Both the position numbers and the translations under genes were made by a program. A DNA stretch of 64,000 nt, from positions 1 to 64,000 of the forward strand of contig CALMZP010000109.1 of assembly GCA_937870635.1 (NCBI GenBank), written 5' to 3'. The notes under the pieces were generated by a model. That model was not told the DNA's origin. It saw only the letters and a list, made by a program, of their open reading frames with translations, and searched no databases. Source of the DNA: an uncultured Acidobacteriota bacterium (GTDB taxonomy: Bacteria > Acidobacteriota > Thermoanaerobaculia > Gp7-AA8). Below, piece by piece: positions 17,084-26,408 of the stretch. Within the stretch, counting starts at the first letter, position 1; every line of letters begins with the position of its first letter.

Positions 17084-17731
17084 TTACTGATGCAGCATCT
17101 TGAAGGCGTGATTCCACTGGCCGCTCAGAGAGCCGTGAAGGACCCACACCAGGCACATCGGTTCGAGGTAGCGGGAACCGTCGATGCCGCCGATGTCGAT
17201 CACGCCCCATCCGAACGCTTCGCAAACCTGCGCGGCGAGCTTCTTCGCCTCTGCGTCATCGCCGCAGATGAACATGTCCGGTGGCCCGCCCGGGAGATGC
17301 GGGTGGACCATCAGCTGATTGCCGACGGTGTTGAACGCTTTCACGACGCGGGCGTTCGGGATCATCCGCTGGACCTGTTCGCCGAGCGAATCGTCGTGGC
17401 CGATGGAGAGGCGGGGAGGCATGCCCCCGCTGAAGTCGAGCGGATTCGTCGTATCGAGGACAACCTTGCGTTCGAAGTTCTGTACACCCGCGAGCTTGAG
17501 GGCATTGGTCGTGGCCACGCCGAGCGTGGCCAGGACGATCAGGTCGCCGAAGCGCGCCACTTCTTCGAATGTTCCAGCCGACGCATGACTGCCAACACCC
17601 GCCGCCCAGTCTTTCAGTTTCTCAGGCTCGCGAGAGCCGATCTTGACGTCGTGTCCCAGCCCCGCAAAGCCCGCGGCAAGAACTCGCCCGACGTCGCCGG
17701 AACCGAGTACGCCGACGTTCATGATCTGCAT
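17084..17731 (-). CDS. NAD(P)-binding oxidoreductase, F420-reductase/NADP oxidoreductase-like
   Basis: The N-terminal Rossmann motif is VGVLGSGDVGRVLAAGFAGL, followed by KIGSREPEKL, typical of the NADPH-dependent F420 reductase-like and pyrroline-carboxylate-reductase-like coenzyme-binding family. VVLDTTNPL (about residue 91) and VVKAFNTVGNQLM (about 128) match the conserved regions of these proteins. Length 215 aa. Whether it uses F420 or another acceptor cannot be told; no F420 synthesis gene is seen nearby. The start may be Met1 (17731) or Met4 (17722). Confidence 0.78.
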   Translation of the reverse strand: MQIMNVGVLGSGDVGRVLAAGFAGLGHDVKIGSREPEKLKDWAAGVGSHASAGTFEEVARFGDLIVLATLGVATTNALKLAGVQNFERKVVLDTTNPLDFSGGMPPRLSIGHDDSLGEQVQRMIPNARVVKAFNTVGNQLMVHPHLPGGPPDMFICGDDAEAKKLAAQVCEAFGWGVIDIGGIDGSRYLEPMCLVWVLHGSLSGQWNHAFKMLHQ

Positions 17732-17761
17732 GACGCAAGCATATCGCGCTGCAAATCAGGA

Positions 17762-17977
17762 TCAGAGACCGGCCGCGTTGTTGTCGGTCGGGCTGATCTT
17801 CTTCCCGTGACCGTGCATCTCTTCGGGATAGCCGGTCGGGGTGGTGGTCATGCTGCCGTCGCTGAATTCGGTCGGGCCGAAGCCGCCGCCCACCTGCCGC
17901 CGCATGCGGCCCCAGACTGCCATGAGGACGGCGAAGAGTACGAGCAGGACGACGAACGCGATGAAGATGTCATTCAT
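17762..17977 (-). CDS. Small single-pass membrane protein (71 aa)
   Basis: The protein starts MNDIFIAFVVLLVLFAVLMA, one strong transmembrane helix, followed by a Met/Arg boundary (WGRMRRQ) and a Gly/Thr/Pro-rich soluble tail with two His (EEMHGHGKK). The cytoplasmic face is probably C-terminal. I recognise no family. It is co-directional with the oxidoreductase downstream (30 nt apart), so the two may be co-transcribed. Confidence 0.55.
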   Translation of the reverse strand: MNDIFIAFVVLLVLFAVLMAVWGRMRRQVGGGFGPTEFSDGSMTTTPTGYPEEMHGHGKKISPTDNNAAGL

Positions 17978-18030
17978 GGCAGGAAGATGACTCACCGAGC
18001 GTGCCAGAAAGGCGGATGAGGCCGGTATTT

Positions 18031-18117
18031 GGGTGCTTGGTGCTGAGTGGAGCCGTGGCGAGGTCGCCCGCGCTCCACTGGGCGCACCAGGCACCAAGCA
18101 CCAAGCACCAAGCACAC
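18031..18117. repeat. Composite element: CTTGGTG heptamer arms enclosing a REP palindrome
   Basis: Left heptamer arm GGTGCTTGGTGCT (18031-18043), then REP copy 10 (18045-18081), then a right arm of CACCAAG units repeated three to four times (18084-18117). A repeat of one class is nested inside the arms of another, which gives a relative order of insertion. Confidence 0.88.
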
Positions 18118-18122
18118 ACCAC

Positions 18123-19988
18123 TCATCGATTCAATTCGAAGATGAGATAGTGCGCGTCGCGATAGCGGAGTTGCGCGTGCCGCGCGGTGAAGGCGCGCAG
18201 GACCGCGTCGGTCCGCGGGGTCACCTCGAGCGTCGTCTCGCGGTCGAGGATGTCCGGCGCCGGTGCGCTCGACTGCACGCGATACCAGGCGGGATGCAGG
18301 AGCACGTGGGTGACGCCCTGCTCGCGAAAACCGTCAGCCATGTGGGCCGGAGTCGGGAATTGCCCGAGCCACCTCGCCATGCGCGGGCCGTCCAGGTTGC
18401 CGGCGCTCACGAACTGGCGCTGCAGGTAAAACGCACGCGTCTCGCCGATGAGAAAAACGCGCGCATCCGGTTTCGTCGACGCATCGATCCATGCATAGGC
18501 CCCGGCGAACGGACGCGTTCTCGAGACGAACGCAGCAGGCGTCTCCTGTCCGGCCGCATACGGCAGGAGCTCGCCGACGGCGCCGATGCCGAGGATGAGC
18601 TGTGCGGAGCAGGAGAGGAGGAGGACGACGATTGCCGCTGCACGTGCAACGACTCCTGACGCAAGCACGGCTTCGACGATCGTCACCGTGCCCACGACCG
18701 CGATCGGCACGAGTCCGTTGATCAGGTTGCGGGTCACGGGCGCCATCGTCAGCAGGATCGCCGTCTGGATCAGGCCGATGAGTGCGAGGTCACGCGTGGC
18801 ACGATCGCGCCATCGCGCGAAGAGCACTCCGATCATGGACAGTGGCAGCAGGATTCCCAGCGCCTCGTCGCTCACCCGCGCGTCGAGGATGTCCACTCCG
18901 CTGAAGAAGTCGATCCATCCGCCGAAGAAACCGACAGCGCGGTAGCCGCTCACCGCCGGCGCATCTGGAAGAAGAAACGGCGCGATCGGAGATCCTGTCC
19001 AGATGAGATTGCGTACGTAGAAGAAGGCGCCGGAGATCAAGGTGACCGCCGCGGCGGTCACTACGAGCCGCGGCCGTTTGCGCTCGCGCATGACGAAGAT
19101 CGCCGCGAACACCGCGATCCAGGGAAGCGCCGTGTATTTGATTGCGGCCGCTGCGCCGAGGGCAGCGAACGCGACATGCAGATGCAGATCGCGAGGTTCA
19201 TCCAGCCACCGCTGGTAACGATCGAAAGAGATGAGCAGGAGCCCCAGCACCGCCCACTCGCTGAATGCCCAGCCGGAAACGATCATCAGCGCCGGCGTGT
19301 AAGCGATGACGATCGCGACGTACACGGCGGCCGCGGAGTTCAGGCGCCGCGCAACTCTGAAAATGGCAGCGAGGCATGCCACGTACGCGCCGAAGTGCAG
19401 CAGGTGCGCCGCCGTTCCCCCTCCCATCATCAGCGCCGGAAGATCGGCGAGCTGCTGCGCCATCACGAAGTACGAGTGCGAGTTGAGCGGAAGGTCGATC
19501 ATTCGCCCGTACAGCTCGTAAGCGTGAGGCACGGCCAGTTTGTAAATGAGCTCGTCCGGCGCCACCGCCGGCGCGATCGCGGTGATGAGGCCGATCAGCA
19601 CCGGGGGAACGAGGAGCAGCGAAGCCGGCGTGATCGCGGCGGGCATCGCAAACCGGCTTCTCGTCTTCCACAGCAGTGCGATCCCCGCCACGGCCAGGAA
19701 CATAGTCGCTGCCGCCACCAGCGCGACTGAAATCCAGGCAGTCATCCCCGCAATGGTTCCGAAGACCGCGATCCCGATGAGGAACGTTTCGTCCAGATCA
19801 GTCTCGATCGCGGCCCACCCGACGGCGAGTGCCGCCAGCGCCACGATCGCTGCTGCGACAAAAGGAATCGCGATCTCGGAAAAAAGCGAGAGCGCCGGCT
19901 GATAGCGGATGAGGAAGAAGGCGATCAGGCCGGCTGCAGCGGCGAGAAGGAGGATGAAGGTCGCTCGCCGAGCGCCCGGCCGGTCCAC
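18123..19988 (-). CDS. Integral membrane protein, dolichyl-phosphate-sugar glycosyltransferase-like
   Basis: About 620 aa with 10-13 predicted transmembrane helices and a soluble C-terminal part (about residues 500-620). An early periplasmic loop contains VAPDELIYKLAVPHAYELYG, a conserved acidic PDE/xxYxLxxPHxY region like that in GT39/GT83-type lipid-linked sugar transferases. The likely role is transfer of a sugar from a polyprenyl carrier at the periplasmic face; substrate and acceptor are unknown. The GTG at 19988 is the best-placed start before the first helix, but upstream in-frame codons exist. The stop lies just beside the composite repeat. Confidence 0.6.
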   Translation of the reverse strand: MDRPGARRATFILLLAAAAGLIAFFLIRYQPALSLFSEIAIPFVAAAIVALAALAVGWAAIETDLDETFLIGIAVFGTIAGMTAWISVALVAAATMFLAVAGIALLWKTRSRFAMPAAITPASLLLVPPVLIGLITAIAPAVAPDELIYKLAVPHAYELYGRMIDLPLNSHSYFVMAQQLADLPALMMGGGTAAHLLHFGAYVACLAAIFRVARRLNSAAAVYVAIVIAYTPALMIVSGWAFSEWAVLGLLLISFDRYQRWLDEPRDLHLHVAFAALGAAAAIKYTALPWIAVFAAIFVMRERKRPRLVVTAAAVTLISGAFFYVRNLIWTGSPIAPFLLPDAPAVSGYRAVGFFGGWIDFFSGVDILDARVSDEALGILLPLSMIGVLFARWRDRATRDLALIGLIQTAILLTMAPVTRNLINGLVPIAVVGTVTIVEAVLASGVVARAAAIVVLLLSCSAQLILGIGAVGELLPYAAGQETPAAFVSRTRPFAGAYAWIDASTKPDARVFLIGETRAFYLQRQFVSAGNLDGPRMARWLGQFPTPAHMADGFREQGVTHVLLHPAWYRVQSSAPAPDILDRETTLEVTPRTDAVLRAFTARHAQLRYRDAHYLIFELNR

Positions 19989-20064
19989 GGAAACGAATGT
20001 AGCACGGCGCCGGTTGCGGCATGATGAGCATGCCCATCCCCTGGTTCTGGAAGAAACGTCCAGT

Positions 20065-20098
20065 GTCCAGACCTGACACCATGACATGCCATGACATG
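20065..20098. repeat. 17-bp shared motif plus CCATGACATG direct repeat
   Basis: 20065-20081 is the reverse complement of TGGTGTCAGGTCTGGAC, found also at 35887-35903. It runs into two direct copies of CCATGACATG (20079-20088, 20089-20098). The block lies directly after the MFS stop on the minus strand, between two minus-strand genes. Confidence 0.6.
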
Positions 20099-20099
20099 A

Positions 20100-21434
20100 C
20101 TACTGAGGTCGGTTCGAAGGCGATGACGTGACCTCGTCCCAGATCTTCACGTCCTTGCTCTCCTTCAGGAACAGCGACCCGATCACGAATGTCAGGAGAG
20201 CGATCGAGATCGGGTACCAGAGGCCGGCGTACATGTGGCCGGTACGGGCCACGACCGCGGTCGCGATCAGCGGAGTGAAGCCGCCGAACCATCCGTTGCC
20301 GATGTGATACGGCAGCGACAGGGATGTATAGCGGATCTTCGCCGGGAACGCTTCGACGAGGAACGCGGCGATCGGCCCGTAGACCATCGTCACGAAGATG
20401 ACCTGAATGAAGACGAGCGCGGTGAGGGCGATCGAGTTGTCCTTGAACGCATTCATCGCCTGGTAGATGGGGTAGTACGACAGCGCGGCGACTAGATTGC
20501 CGGCCATCATGATCTTCTTGCGACCCCAGCGGTCCGAAAGCGCGCCGAACACGATGAAGAACGGTGTGCCGAGGGCCAGCGCGACGGCGACGATGATGTT
20601 CGCGAGCACGAAGTCGATCTTGAGAACGTTCTGCAGGAAGAACAGCGCATAGAACTGGCCCGTGTACCAGACGACGGCCTGCCCGGCGGCCGCGCCGAAC
20701 AGCACGAGCAGGATGACCTTCCAGTTCTTGCGATTGCCGAAGCTGTCGCGCAGCGGTGTCGTCGACGCCTTCCCTTCGCTCTTGAGCTGCGTGAAGAGGG
20801 GCGACTCCTTCAACTTCAGGCGGATGTACAGCGACATCCCAACGAGGAAGATCGACAACAGGAACGGGATGCGCCACCCCCACGCGCGGAAGTCCGCCTC
20901 GCTCATGGAGAGACGTACCAGGAGGATGACGCCGAGCGACACGAACAGACCGAGCGTCGCCGTCGTCTGAATGAAACTCGTATAGAAACCTCGGCGGCTG
21001 TCGGGAACGTGCTCCGCGACGTACACCGCGGCGCCGCCGTATTCGCCACCGAGCGCGAGACCCTGCAGGAGACGCAGCGCGACGAGGATCAGCGGTGCCG
21101 CGATGCCGATCGCCTCATACGTCGGCAACAGCCCGATCACGAACGTCGCGCCGCCCATGATCAGCAGCGTGACGAGAAACGCGTACTTGCGGCCGACGAG
21201 GTCACCGATGCGGCCGAAGAAGATCGCCCCGAACGGTCGCACCGCGAAGCCGGTTGCGAAGGTGGCCAGCGTCAGAAGAAAGCCGGCGGTCGGATTCTCC
21301 TTCGGAAAGAACGACCCGGCGACGATGGCCGCGAGGCTGCCGAAGATGTAGAAGTCGTACCACTCGATCATCGTGCCGGCGGCCGAGGCGCCGATCACTT
21401 TCCAGACCGGGTATTCCGCGCGCGAGTTTTCCAT
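20100..21434 (-). CDS. MFS transporter, metabolite:H+ symporter (MHS) type
   Basis: 444 aa with 12 predicted helices. The start region AAGTMIEWYDFYIFGSLAAI, the loop-2/3 signature RPFGAIFFGRIGDLVGRK and GLALGGEYGGAAVYVAEHVP are the hallmarks of the MHS subfamily (ShiA, ProP, KgtP). Members import organic acids, betaine or shikimate with protons; the substrate here is not determinable. The start is well placed before helix 1. It is probably a single gene. Confidence 0.92.
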   Translation of the reverse strand: MENSRAEYPVWKVIGASAAGTMIEWYDFYIFGSLAAIVAGSFFPKENPTAGFLLTLATFATGFAVRPFGAIFFGRIGDLVGRKYAFLVTLLIMGGATFVIGLLPTYEAIGIAAPLILVALRLLQGLALGGEYGGAAVYVAEHVPDSRRGFYTSFIQTTATLGLFVSLGVILLVRLSMSEADFRAWGWRIPFLLSIFLVGMSLYIRLKLKESPLFTQLKSEGKASTTPLRDSFGNRKNWKVILLVLFGAAAGQAVVWYTGQFYALFFLQNVLKIDFVLANIIVAVALALGTPFFIVFGALSDRWGRKKIMMAGNLVAALSYYPIYQAMNAFKDNSIALTALVFIQVIFVTMVYGPIAAFLVEAFPAKIRYTSLSLPYHIGNGWFGGFTPLIATAVVARTGHMYAGLWYPISIALLTFVIGSLFLKESKDVKIWDEVTSSPSNRPQ

Positions 21435-21751
21435 GCGCGGCGATTGTAAATGTGTAGCCGACCCAACGCGTCACCGGATGTTTTCGGACGAGAGGAAGGA
21501 GCGGGACGAACGCCAGCCCGATGAGTCCGCTCCAAGGCGATTGCGGAAGCGTCAGCAAGCGGCCTTCCAGCGTAGGCGAAAAGAGACACCCATACCGGCA
21601 CGAAGAACAGGCGGGGAAAGAGGGAGCCATCGCGAACCAGCGTTCTGATTTCTTCATATGAGAAACTGCGCGTCGATTTCTGCATCTAACATGTCGCCTG
21701 CGACCGCTGTTTCAGATGGCCTGAAACAACCCGACGGGCAACGGGGTTTCA
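21435..21751. other. 317-nt divergent region with a doubtful minus-strand frame
   Basis: A minus-strand frame from 21685 to 21395 (96 aa, MQKSTRSFSYEEIRTLVRDG...) starts hydrophilic, has a hydrophobic stretch (LFFVPVWVSLFAYAG), then becomes low-complexity and overlaps the MFS start. A second frame nearby (PWSGLIGLAFVPLLPLVRK...) also looks protein-like, as if one gene had been split by a frameshift. I cannot support either as a working gene. A 7-bp inverted repeat lies before msrBA. Confidence 0.3.
21709..21727 (+). promoter_or_regulatory. Inverted repeat upstream of the MsrB-MsrA gene
   Basis: GTTTCAG-ATGGC-CTGAAAC is a perfect 7-5-7 inverted repeat ending 24 nt before the msrBA start. A third GTTTCA follows at the start codon. 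It could be an operator or a leader hairpin. No regulator is adjacent. Confidence 0.35.
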
Positions 21752-22804
21752 ATGACCATGCAGAACCGCCTCATCCTCCTGATTCTCATCATCGCCGCGG
21801 TCCTCATCGCAATCCTGATGGCGCCGCGCAGCAAAGGAGTTCCATCGATGGACCAGAAGAACGGCAAGCCCTCGGAGACCGATCTCAAGAAACGCCTGAC
21901 CCCGCTTCAGTACGAAGTCACCCAGAACGACGGCACGGAGCCGGCGTTCCGGAACGAGTACTGGGACAATCACGAGCCCGGGATCTACGTCGACGTCGTT
22001 TCGGGCGAGCCTCTCTTTTCCTCCCTCGACAAATTCGACTCGGGCACCGGCTGGCCGAGCTTCACGAAGCCGCTCGAGCCGGGCAACGTGGTGACGAAGA
22101 GTGACCGCAAGCTGTTCATGGTCCGCACCGAAGTCCGCTCGAAGAACGCCGACTCCCACCTCGGCCACGTCTTCGAGGACGGCCCGAAGCCGACCGGTCT
22201 GCGGTACTGCATGAACTCCGCGTCGCTGCGGTTCATCCCGGCCGCGAAGCTGGAAGCCGAGGGGTACGGAAAGTACGCCGCTCTCTTCAGCGGAAAGGGC
22301 ACGGCGAAGTCCACTGCGAAAACGCAGAAGGCCACTCTCGCCGGCGGATGCTTCTGGGGTCTCGAGGACCTGATCCGCAAACTGCCGGGCGTCATCGACA
22401 CGACCGTCGGTTACACCGGCGGCAAAGTGAAGAACGCGACGTACAAGAACCATGAGGGGCATGCCGAGGCGATCGAGATCGAGTACGACCCCTCGAAGAT
22501 CTCGTATGAGGATCTGCTCGAGTTCTTCTTCCGCTATCACGATCCGACGACGCTCAACCGTCAGGGGAACGACATCGGCAGCTCGTACCGCTCAGCGATC
22601 TTCTACCACGACGAAGAGCAGCGTAAGGTCGCCGAGCGCGTGAAGGCGAAGGTGAACGCGTCGGGCAAGTGGAAGCGCCCGGTCGTCACCGAGATCACGA
22701 AAGCCTCCGAGTTCTGGACCGCCGAGGATTACCACCAGGATTATCTGATCAAGAATCCGGGCGGATATACCTGCCACTACGATCGCGGGTTCAAATTCGA
22801 TTAG
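21752..22804 (+). CDS. msrBA: Membrane-anchored MsrB-MsrA fusion (methionine sulfoxide reductase)
   Basis: Residues 1-24 form an uncleaved-looking anchor ([18 protein letters not shown]), placing the enzyme on the periplasmic side. Residues about 45-175 are MsrB, reducing methionine-R-sulfoxide ([20 protein letters not shown], catalytic Cys in [11 protein letters not shown]). About 190-350 are MsrA, reducing the S form ([31 protein letters not shown]). The two CxxC zinc pairs of many MsrB proteins are absent (VSGEPLF and [10 protein letters not shown] at those places), so this is a zinc-free MsrB. The order B then A is less common than A then B. It protects envelope proteins from oxidation. 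Confidence 0.93.
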   Translation: MTMQNRLILLILIIAAVLIAILMAPRSKGVPSMDQKNGKPSETDLKKRLTPLQYEVTQNDGTEPAFRNEYWDNHEPGIYVDVVSGEPLFSSLDKFDSGTGWPSFTKPLEPGNVVTKSDRKLFMVRTEVRSKNADSHLGHVFEDGPKPTGLRYCMNSASLRFIPAAKLEAEGYGKYAALFSGKGTAKSTAKTQKATLAGGCFWGLEDLIRKLPGVIDTTVGYTGGKVKNATYKNHEGHAEAIEIEYDPSKISYEDLLEFFFRYHDPTTLNRQGNDIGSSYRSAIFYHDEEQRKVAERVKAKVNASGKWKRPVVTEITKASEFWTAEDYHQDYLIKNPGGYTCHYDRGFKFD

Positions 22805-22817
22805 AGGGTGGTGCTTG

Positions 22818-22909
22818 GTGGAGCCGGGGGCGATCCCGCCCGCGTCGCACTCGGGACCGACCGCTCCACTCATCCACTCTGGCGGGCGAGATCGCCCGCG
22901 GCTCCACCA
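22818..22909. repeat. REP-like pair, copies 11 and 12, with a CTTGGTG trace
   Basis: A degenerate copy (22818-22844) and a clean copy (22881-22909) face each other across a 36-nt spacer that repeats CTCCACT and CCACTC. GGTGCTTGGTGGAGC just before the first copy is the same junction sequence as in the composite element at 18031. Confidence 0.75.
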
Positions 22910-23713
22910 CTAGTTGAACACGAGCAAGTCGCGAGAGAGCGTCACGTCCATTTCGCCGAGGAGCGCCAGCTTCTCCCTCTCCCGGGTCCGCATCGCTCGA
23001 TAGGACGAGATCATCACGTCTTCGATCGCCTGATGGTCGAGGCGAGCGGTGGTGCGGATGCTCTCCTGATGCTGGAGGCGGAACTCGTTCTCGAGCGCTC
23101 GGATGGCGGCTTCGGTTCGATCGGCCAGCGTGCCTTCGCCGAGGATGGCTTCGCGAAGCTCGATGAGGTCGTCAGGGCCGGCGACGGCGATCACCAGGCG
23201 TCCGTCGGGATGAAGCGTGCGGCGGAATTCCTTCGCGTTGAAGCGCGCGGTGATCGAGGTGACCGTGTGGAACGATCCGGTTGCGTACGGGAGAAAACGA
23301 TCGGCGTTGGCGACGACGAAATGGCAATCGCGATGTGTCCTGGCCGCGAGATCGATCGCGGCCACCGATATATCCACGCCGTGCGCTTCGGAAGCCCCGC
23401 CGCGGCGGAAGGCCGCGAGGTAGTGCCCCTCGCCGCAACCGACGTCCAGCACCGCCCCTTCGCGCACGAAGCTGCTGATTTTTTCGACGAGGTGTCGAGA
23501 ATCGCCGCGATCGAGGAACCGTCGGCGAGCCGCGACCGCTTCCTTGGAGTCGCCGGGTGTGCGCGAGCGCCGGTCCTGTGGCTGGAGCAGGTTGATGTAG
23601 CCCCTGCGCGCGACGTCGAACGCGTGACGGCGCGGACAGACCAGCTGCCGCGTCTCGCGCGCCAGCGGCTCTCCGCATCCGCGGACTGTACAGAGAAGGG
23701 TGAGGCGGGTCAT
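22910..23713 (-). CDS. rlmA: RlmA-type 23S rRNA (guanine-N1) methyltransferase
   Basis: The N-terminus has the RlmA zinc finger: Cys8, Cys13, Cys26 and His30 (LLCTVRGCGEPL, VCPRRHAFD), followed by RRGYINLL, the conserved linker. The SAM-binding motif VLDVGCGEGHYL is at about residue 89, and GVDISVAAIDLAA follows. In Escherichia coli RlmA methylates G745 in 23S rRNA helix 35; related TlrB methylates G748 and gives macrolide resistance, and sequence alone does not separate them securely. Length 267 aa is normal. The stop codon abuts a REP copy. Confidence 0.85.
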   Translation of the reverse strand: MTRLTLLCTVRGCGEPLARETRQLVCPRRHAFDVARRGYINLLQPQDRRSRTPGDSKEAVAARRRFLDRGDSRHLVEKISSFVREGAVLDVGCGEGHYLAAFRRGGASEAHGVDISVAAIDLAARTHRDCHFVVANADRFLPYATGSFHTVTSITARFNAKEFRRTLHPDGRLVIAVAGPDDLIELREAILGEGTLADRTEAAIRALENEFRLQHQESIRTTARLDHQAIEDVMISSYRAMRTREREKLALLGEMDVTLSRDLLVFN

Positions 23714-23739
23714 GAGTGCAGCACTGGAGACGGATCTCG

Positions 23740-23797
23740 AATTTTGGATTTTTTGGATTTTGAGTCAATCCAAAATCCAAAATCCAAAATCCAAAAT
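23740..23797. repeat. Heptamer hairpin, TTTTGGA family (copy 3)
   Basis: The left arm (23740-23762) contains one unit with two extra T (TTTTTTGGA), breaking the 7-nt register. The right arm (23767-23797) has four perfect TCCAAAA units. Between the minus-strand chemoreceptor and rlmA. Confidence 0.9.
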
Positions 23798-23803
23798 GGA
23801 AAC

Positions 23804-26302
23804 TCACCGCTTCGCGATGCGGAAGCGCGCGACTTCGTTCTCGAACCCCTGTCCGCTCTGGACGAGGTTCTGCACGGTCTCGCTGAAGTCGCGCGCGATC
23901 TGGTCGTTCTGCTGTGCAATGGACAGCATGGTCCTCGACGCGTCGGCGATGCGGTCGGTCTCCTGCAGCTGGCGCTCGAGCAGGTCGCGCATGGAGCGTG
24001 ACTCAGCGGCCATCCGTTCCAGCGCTACGGTGATGCCGCGTCCGGCCTGCGACTGCTCGGCAGTGGCATTCTTGACCTGTCCGGCGATGTCGCGGATGCG
24101 TTCGGATTCCTGTGCGAGCAGCTCCGTGCCGCGCGCCTGTTCGGTCGTGGCCCGGTTGATCTCGGCGATGTGATCCGACATGCGCGACGTGACGTCGTGC
24201 AGGTGGCGGCTCGCTTTGGCCTGCTCTTCGAGGGCCCGGGAGATCTTCGTCGCCATCTCGTACGATTGATTCGCGCTTGCGACGATCTTCTCGAGCGAGC
24301 CCGCGGCGTCATGCGCCAGGGCGACGTTCTCGCGGACGCGCACCACTCCCTCGTTGATCTTGGCCACGGCCTGCCGCGAATTGCCCTGGACCGCCTTGAC
24401 GACCTCGCTGATCTCTTTCGTCGAGCCGCGCGTCCGCTCCGCGAGCTCGCGGATCTCGTCAGCCACGACGCTGAAGCCGAGGCCGTGTTCGCCGGCTTGC
24501 GCGGCGATGATGGCTGCGTTGAGCGCGAGAAGGTTCGTGCGCCCGGTGATCTCTTCGATGACGTTGAGCATCTGGCCGATGCTCGCGACGCTCTGCTGAA
24601 GGTTGTCGATGACCTTCGCCGTGCTGTCGGTGAGCTCCTGCGTCTGATTGATCCCTTCGACCGTGCGGCCGACCGCTTCGCCGCCTGCCTCGGCATCCTC
24701 GCGGACCTGGCGGGAGATGGCGGCCGTGGCTTCTGCCGTCGCGCTGAGCTCATCCACCATGGAATCGAGCTGGGAGACGAACGAAAGGACTTCGTCGCTG
24801 ATGCCGGCGAGCACGCCCGTGCGCTGCGATGTCTCGTTCATCGTGGCGTGCATCTCGGTGGTCGACGACGACGTCTTCTCCACCGACTGGAACAGGTAAT
24901 CCATGCTTCGCGCGACCTCTTCGGCCGACGCCTGCAGCTCGAGTGCGCGGGCCGACGCGTCGTCGGTGAGTGCGCTCGCGTTTTCCGCGGCGCCGAGAAC
25001 GGAGCGGATCCCTCCCCGAACGTTCTCGACCGAGGATGTGGATCGCTCGGTCAGCTCGGCCTGGTTGCGCGAACGCTCCAGCAGCGACTCCGTGCCGCCG
25101 GTGATGACGCGGACACCTTCGGTGATGGTGGTGCCGCTTCCGCCGATGCGTCCCAGAAGGCGGCTCAGGTTCGAGCCCGTCTCGGCAAAGCTCGCGGCAA
25201 GCTCGCCGACCTCGTCGTCGGAGAATGCCTGGCGTCCGGTATCGAAGTTCCCTGCAGCCATCTCGCGCGCCGTAGCGCGCAGGCGGCGCAGCGGCGCGGT
25301 CACGTCGCGTGCGAGCAGCAGGGTCGCAATCGAGAAAACGATCGTCGTCACGAGCGCCACGAGCAGCGTGTAGAAGGCGATCTGCACGGGAATGCTCTGA
25401 TAGGCCTTCCAGGGAATCGTGAGAACGAGGATCGAGCCGTCCCGGACTGGCGCGAACCGGGCCACGTGGTCGCCGACATACGACGAGCTGTCGCCGTTTC
25501 CGATGCGGATGATCGCGTCGATCTCACGCCGGTCGAGCGGCTCGCCGGTATGAATGGCGGTGCCGTCCTTGCGTACGAGGCTGATCGAATGGTCGGAAGG
25601 GATGTACGACTTCATCGTGTCGAGCGCTTCGGCGTCCACCTTTGCAAGGACGTTCGCGTTGCTGTGCAGCCGCTGGAAACGGTCCGCCGACGAGGCGATG
25701 GCCAGGTGCTCCAGTTCATCCGAGACCTTCGAGGAGATGAGAAGGCCGAGCACGAGCATGGAGATGATGAAAGATCCGATGAAGATGACGGCGATCTTCC
25801 GGCCGAGGGACAGCTCTTTGCCTGTGTATTGCGCCGGCATCGGCGACGGTGCGGTGAACGACACGAGCTGGCGTTTGCCGGCCGCGTAGGCCCACACCAC
25901 GGACGGGAAGGCGATGATCAGCGCGGCGGCGCTGAAGTAGGCGAATCCCGTCTTCGTCGGCAGCAGCAGCCACGTGGCGACCACGGAAAAGATCGCGCCG
26001 GCGGCCGCCCAGAAATAGACGGCAACGGTCGTAGCGCGTCGCAGACAGTTCGACATCGCGCCGGAGAGCACATCGCTGTCGGTGCCGGCAAGAGCCTTCT
26101 CCACCTCTTCGGCAGCCGGTGCGACTGTCCGCATGAATACCGCCACGGCCGCCGCTGAAACGGCGATGAGGAGTCCGAGGAGTTTGAGCGAGCCGAGCGG
26201 CGAGAGCCGGACGACCTGGGAAACGAAAAGAAAGGAAAGCGGAAGGTTTCCCGCCGCGGGGGGGATGGTCAGCCAGAGAACGTAGCGGCGAGCGAAATCC
26301 AT
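23804..26302 (-). CDS. Methyl-accepting chemotaxis-type receptor (832 aa)
   Basis: The N-terminal third is membrane-rich, with several helices (residues about 10-170, [31 protein letters not shown]). It is followed by another pair of helices around a roughly 100-residue periplasmic sensor, and a HAMP-like segment ([20 protein letters not shown], about 470). The signalling domain has a long coiled coil with the hairpin-tip region [21 protein letters not shown], matching the usual tip but with I and Q at two normally E/R positions. No CheA/CheW/CheR genes are near, so it may feed a chemosensory system elsewhere. The start follows a divergent region shared with nrfH. Confidence 0.88.
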   Translation of the reverse strand: MDFARRYVLWLTIPPAAGNLPLSFLFVSQVVRLSPLGSLKLLGLLIAVSAAAVAVFMRTVAPAAEEVEKALAGTDSDVLSGAMSNCLRRATTVAVYFWAAAGAIFSVVATWLLLPTKTGFAYFSAAALIIAFPSVVWAYAAGKRQLVSFTAPSPMPAQYTGKELSLGRKIAVIFIGSFIISMLVLGLLISSKVSDELEHLAIASSADRFQRLHSNANVLAKVDAEALDTMKSYIPSDHSISLVRKDGTAIHTGEPLDRREIDAIIRIGNGDSSSYVGDHVARFAPVRDGSILVLTIPWKAYQSIPVQIAFYTLLVALVTTIVFSIATLLLARDVTAPLRRLRATAREMAAGNFDTGRQAFSDDEVGELAASFAETGSNLSRLLGRIGGSGTTITEGVRVITGGTESLLERSRNQAELTERSTSSVENVRGGIRSVLGAAENASALTDDASARALELQASAEEVARSMDYLFQSVEKTSSSTTEMHATMNETSQRTGVLAGISDEVLSFVSQLDSMVDELSATAEATAAISRQVREDAEAGGEAVGRTVEGINQTQELTDSTAKVIDNLQQSVASIGQMLNVIEEITGRTNLLALNAAIIAAQAGEHGLGFSVVADEIRELAERTRGSTKEISEVVKAVQGNSRQAVAKINEGVVRVRENVALAHDAAGSLEKIVASANQSYEMATKISRALEEQAKASRHLHDVTSRMSDHIAEINRATTEQARGTELLAQESERIRDIAGQVKNATAEQSQAGRGITVALERMAAESRSMRDLLERQLQETDRIADASRTMLSIAQQNDQIARDFSETVQNLVQSGQGFENEVARFRIAKR

Positions 26303-26319
26303 CGATCGATCTCGATTAT

Positions 26320-26337
26320 CGCACCATCGTCGGTGCG
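26320..26337. promoter_or_regulatory. Inverted repeat between the chemoreceptor and nrfH
   Basis: CGCACC-ATCGTC-GGTGCG is a perfect 6-6-6 inverted repeat in the 106-nt divergent region. It could be an operator for one or both genes. It does not match FNR, NarL or Fur consensus sites. Confidence 0.3.
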
Positions 26338-26408
26338 CAACATTACAGGCACGATTTCGAAGATCATATGGGATGACGGGGGTGACTCGTGCACGATAGG
26401 CTGCCGGC

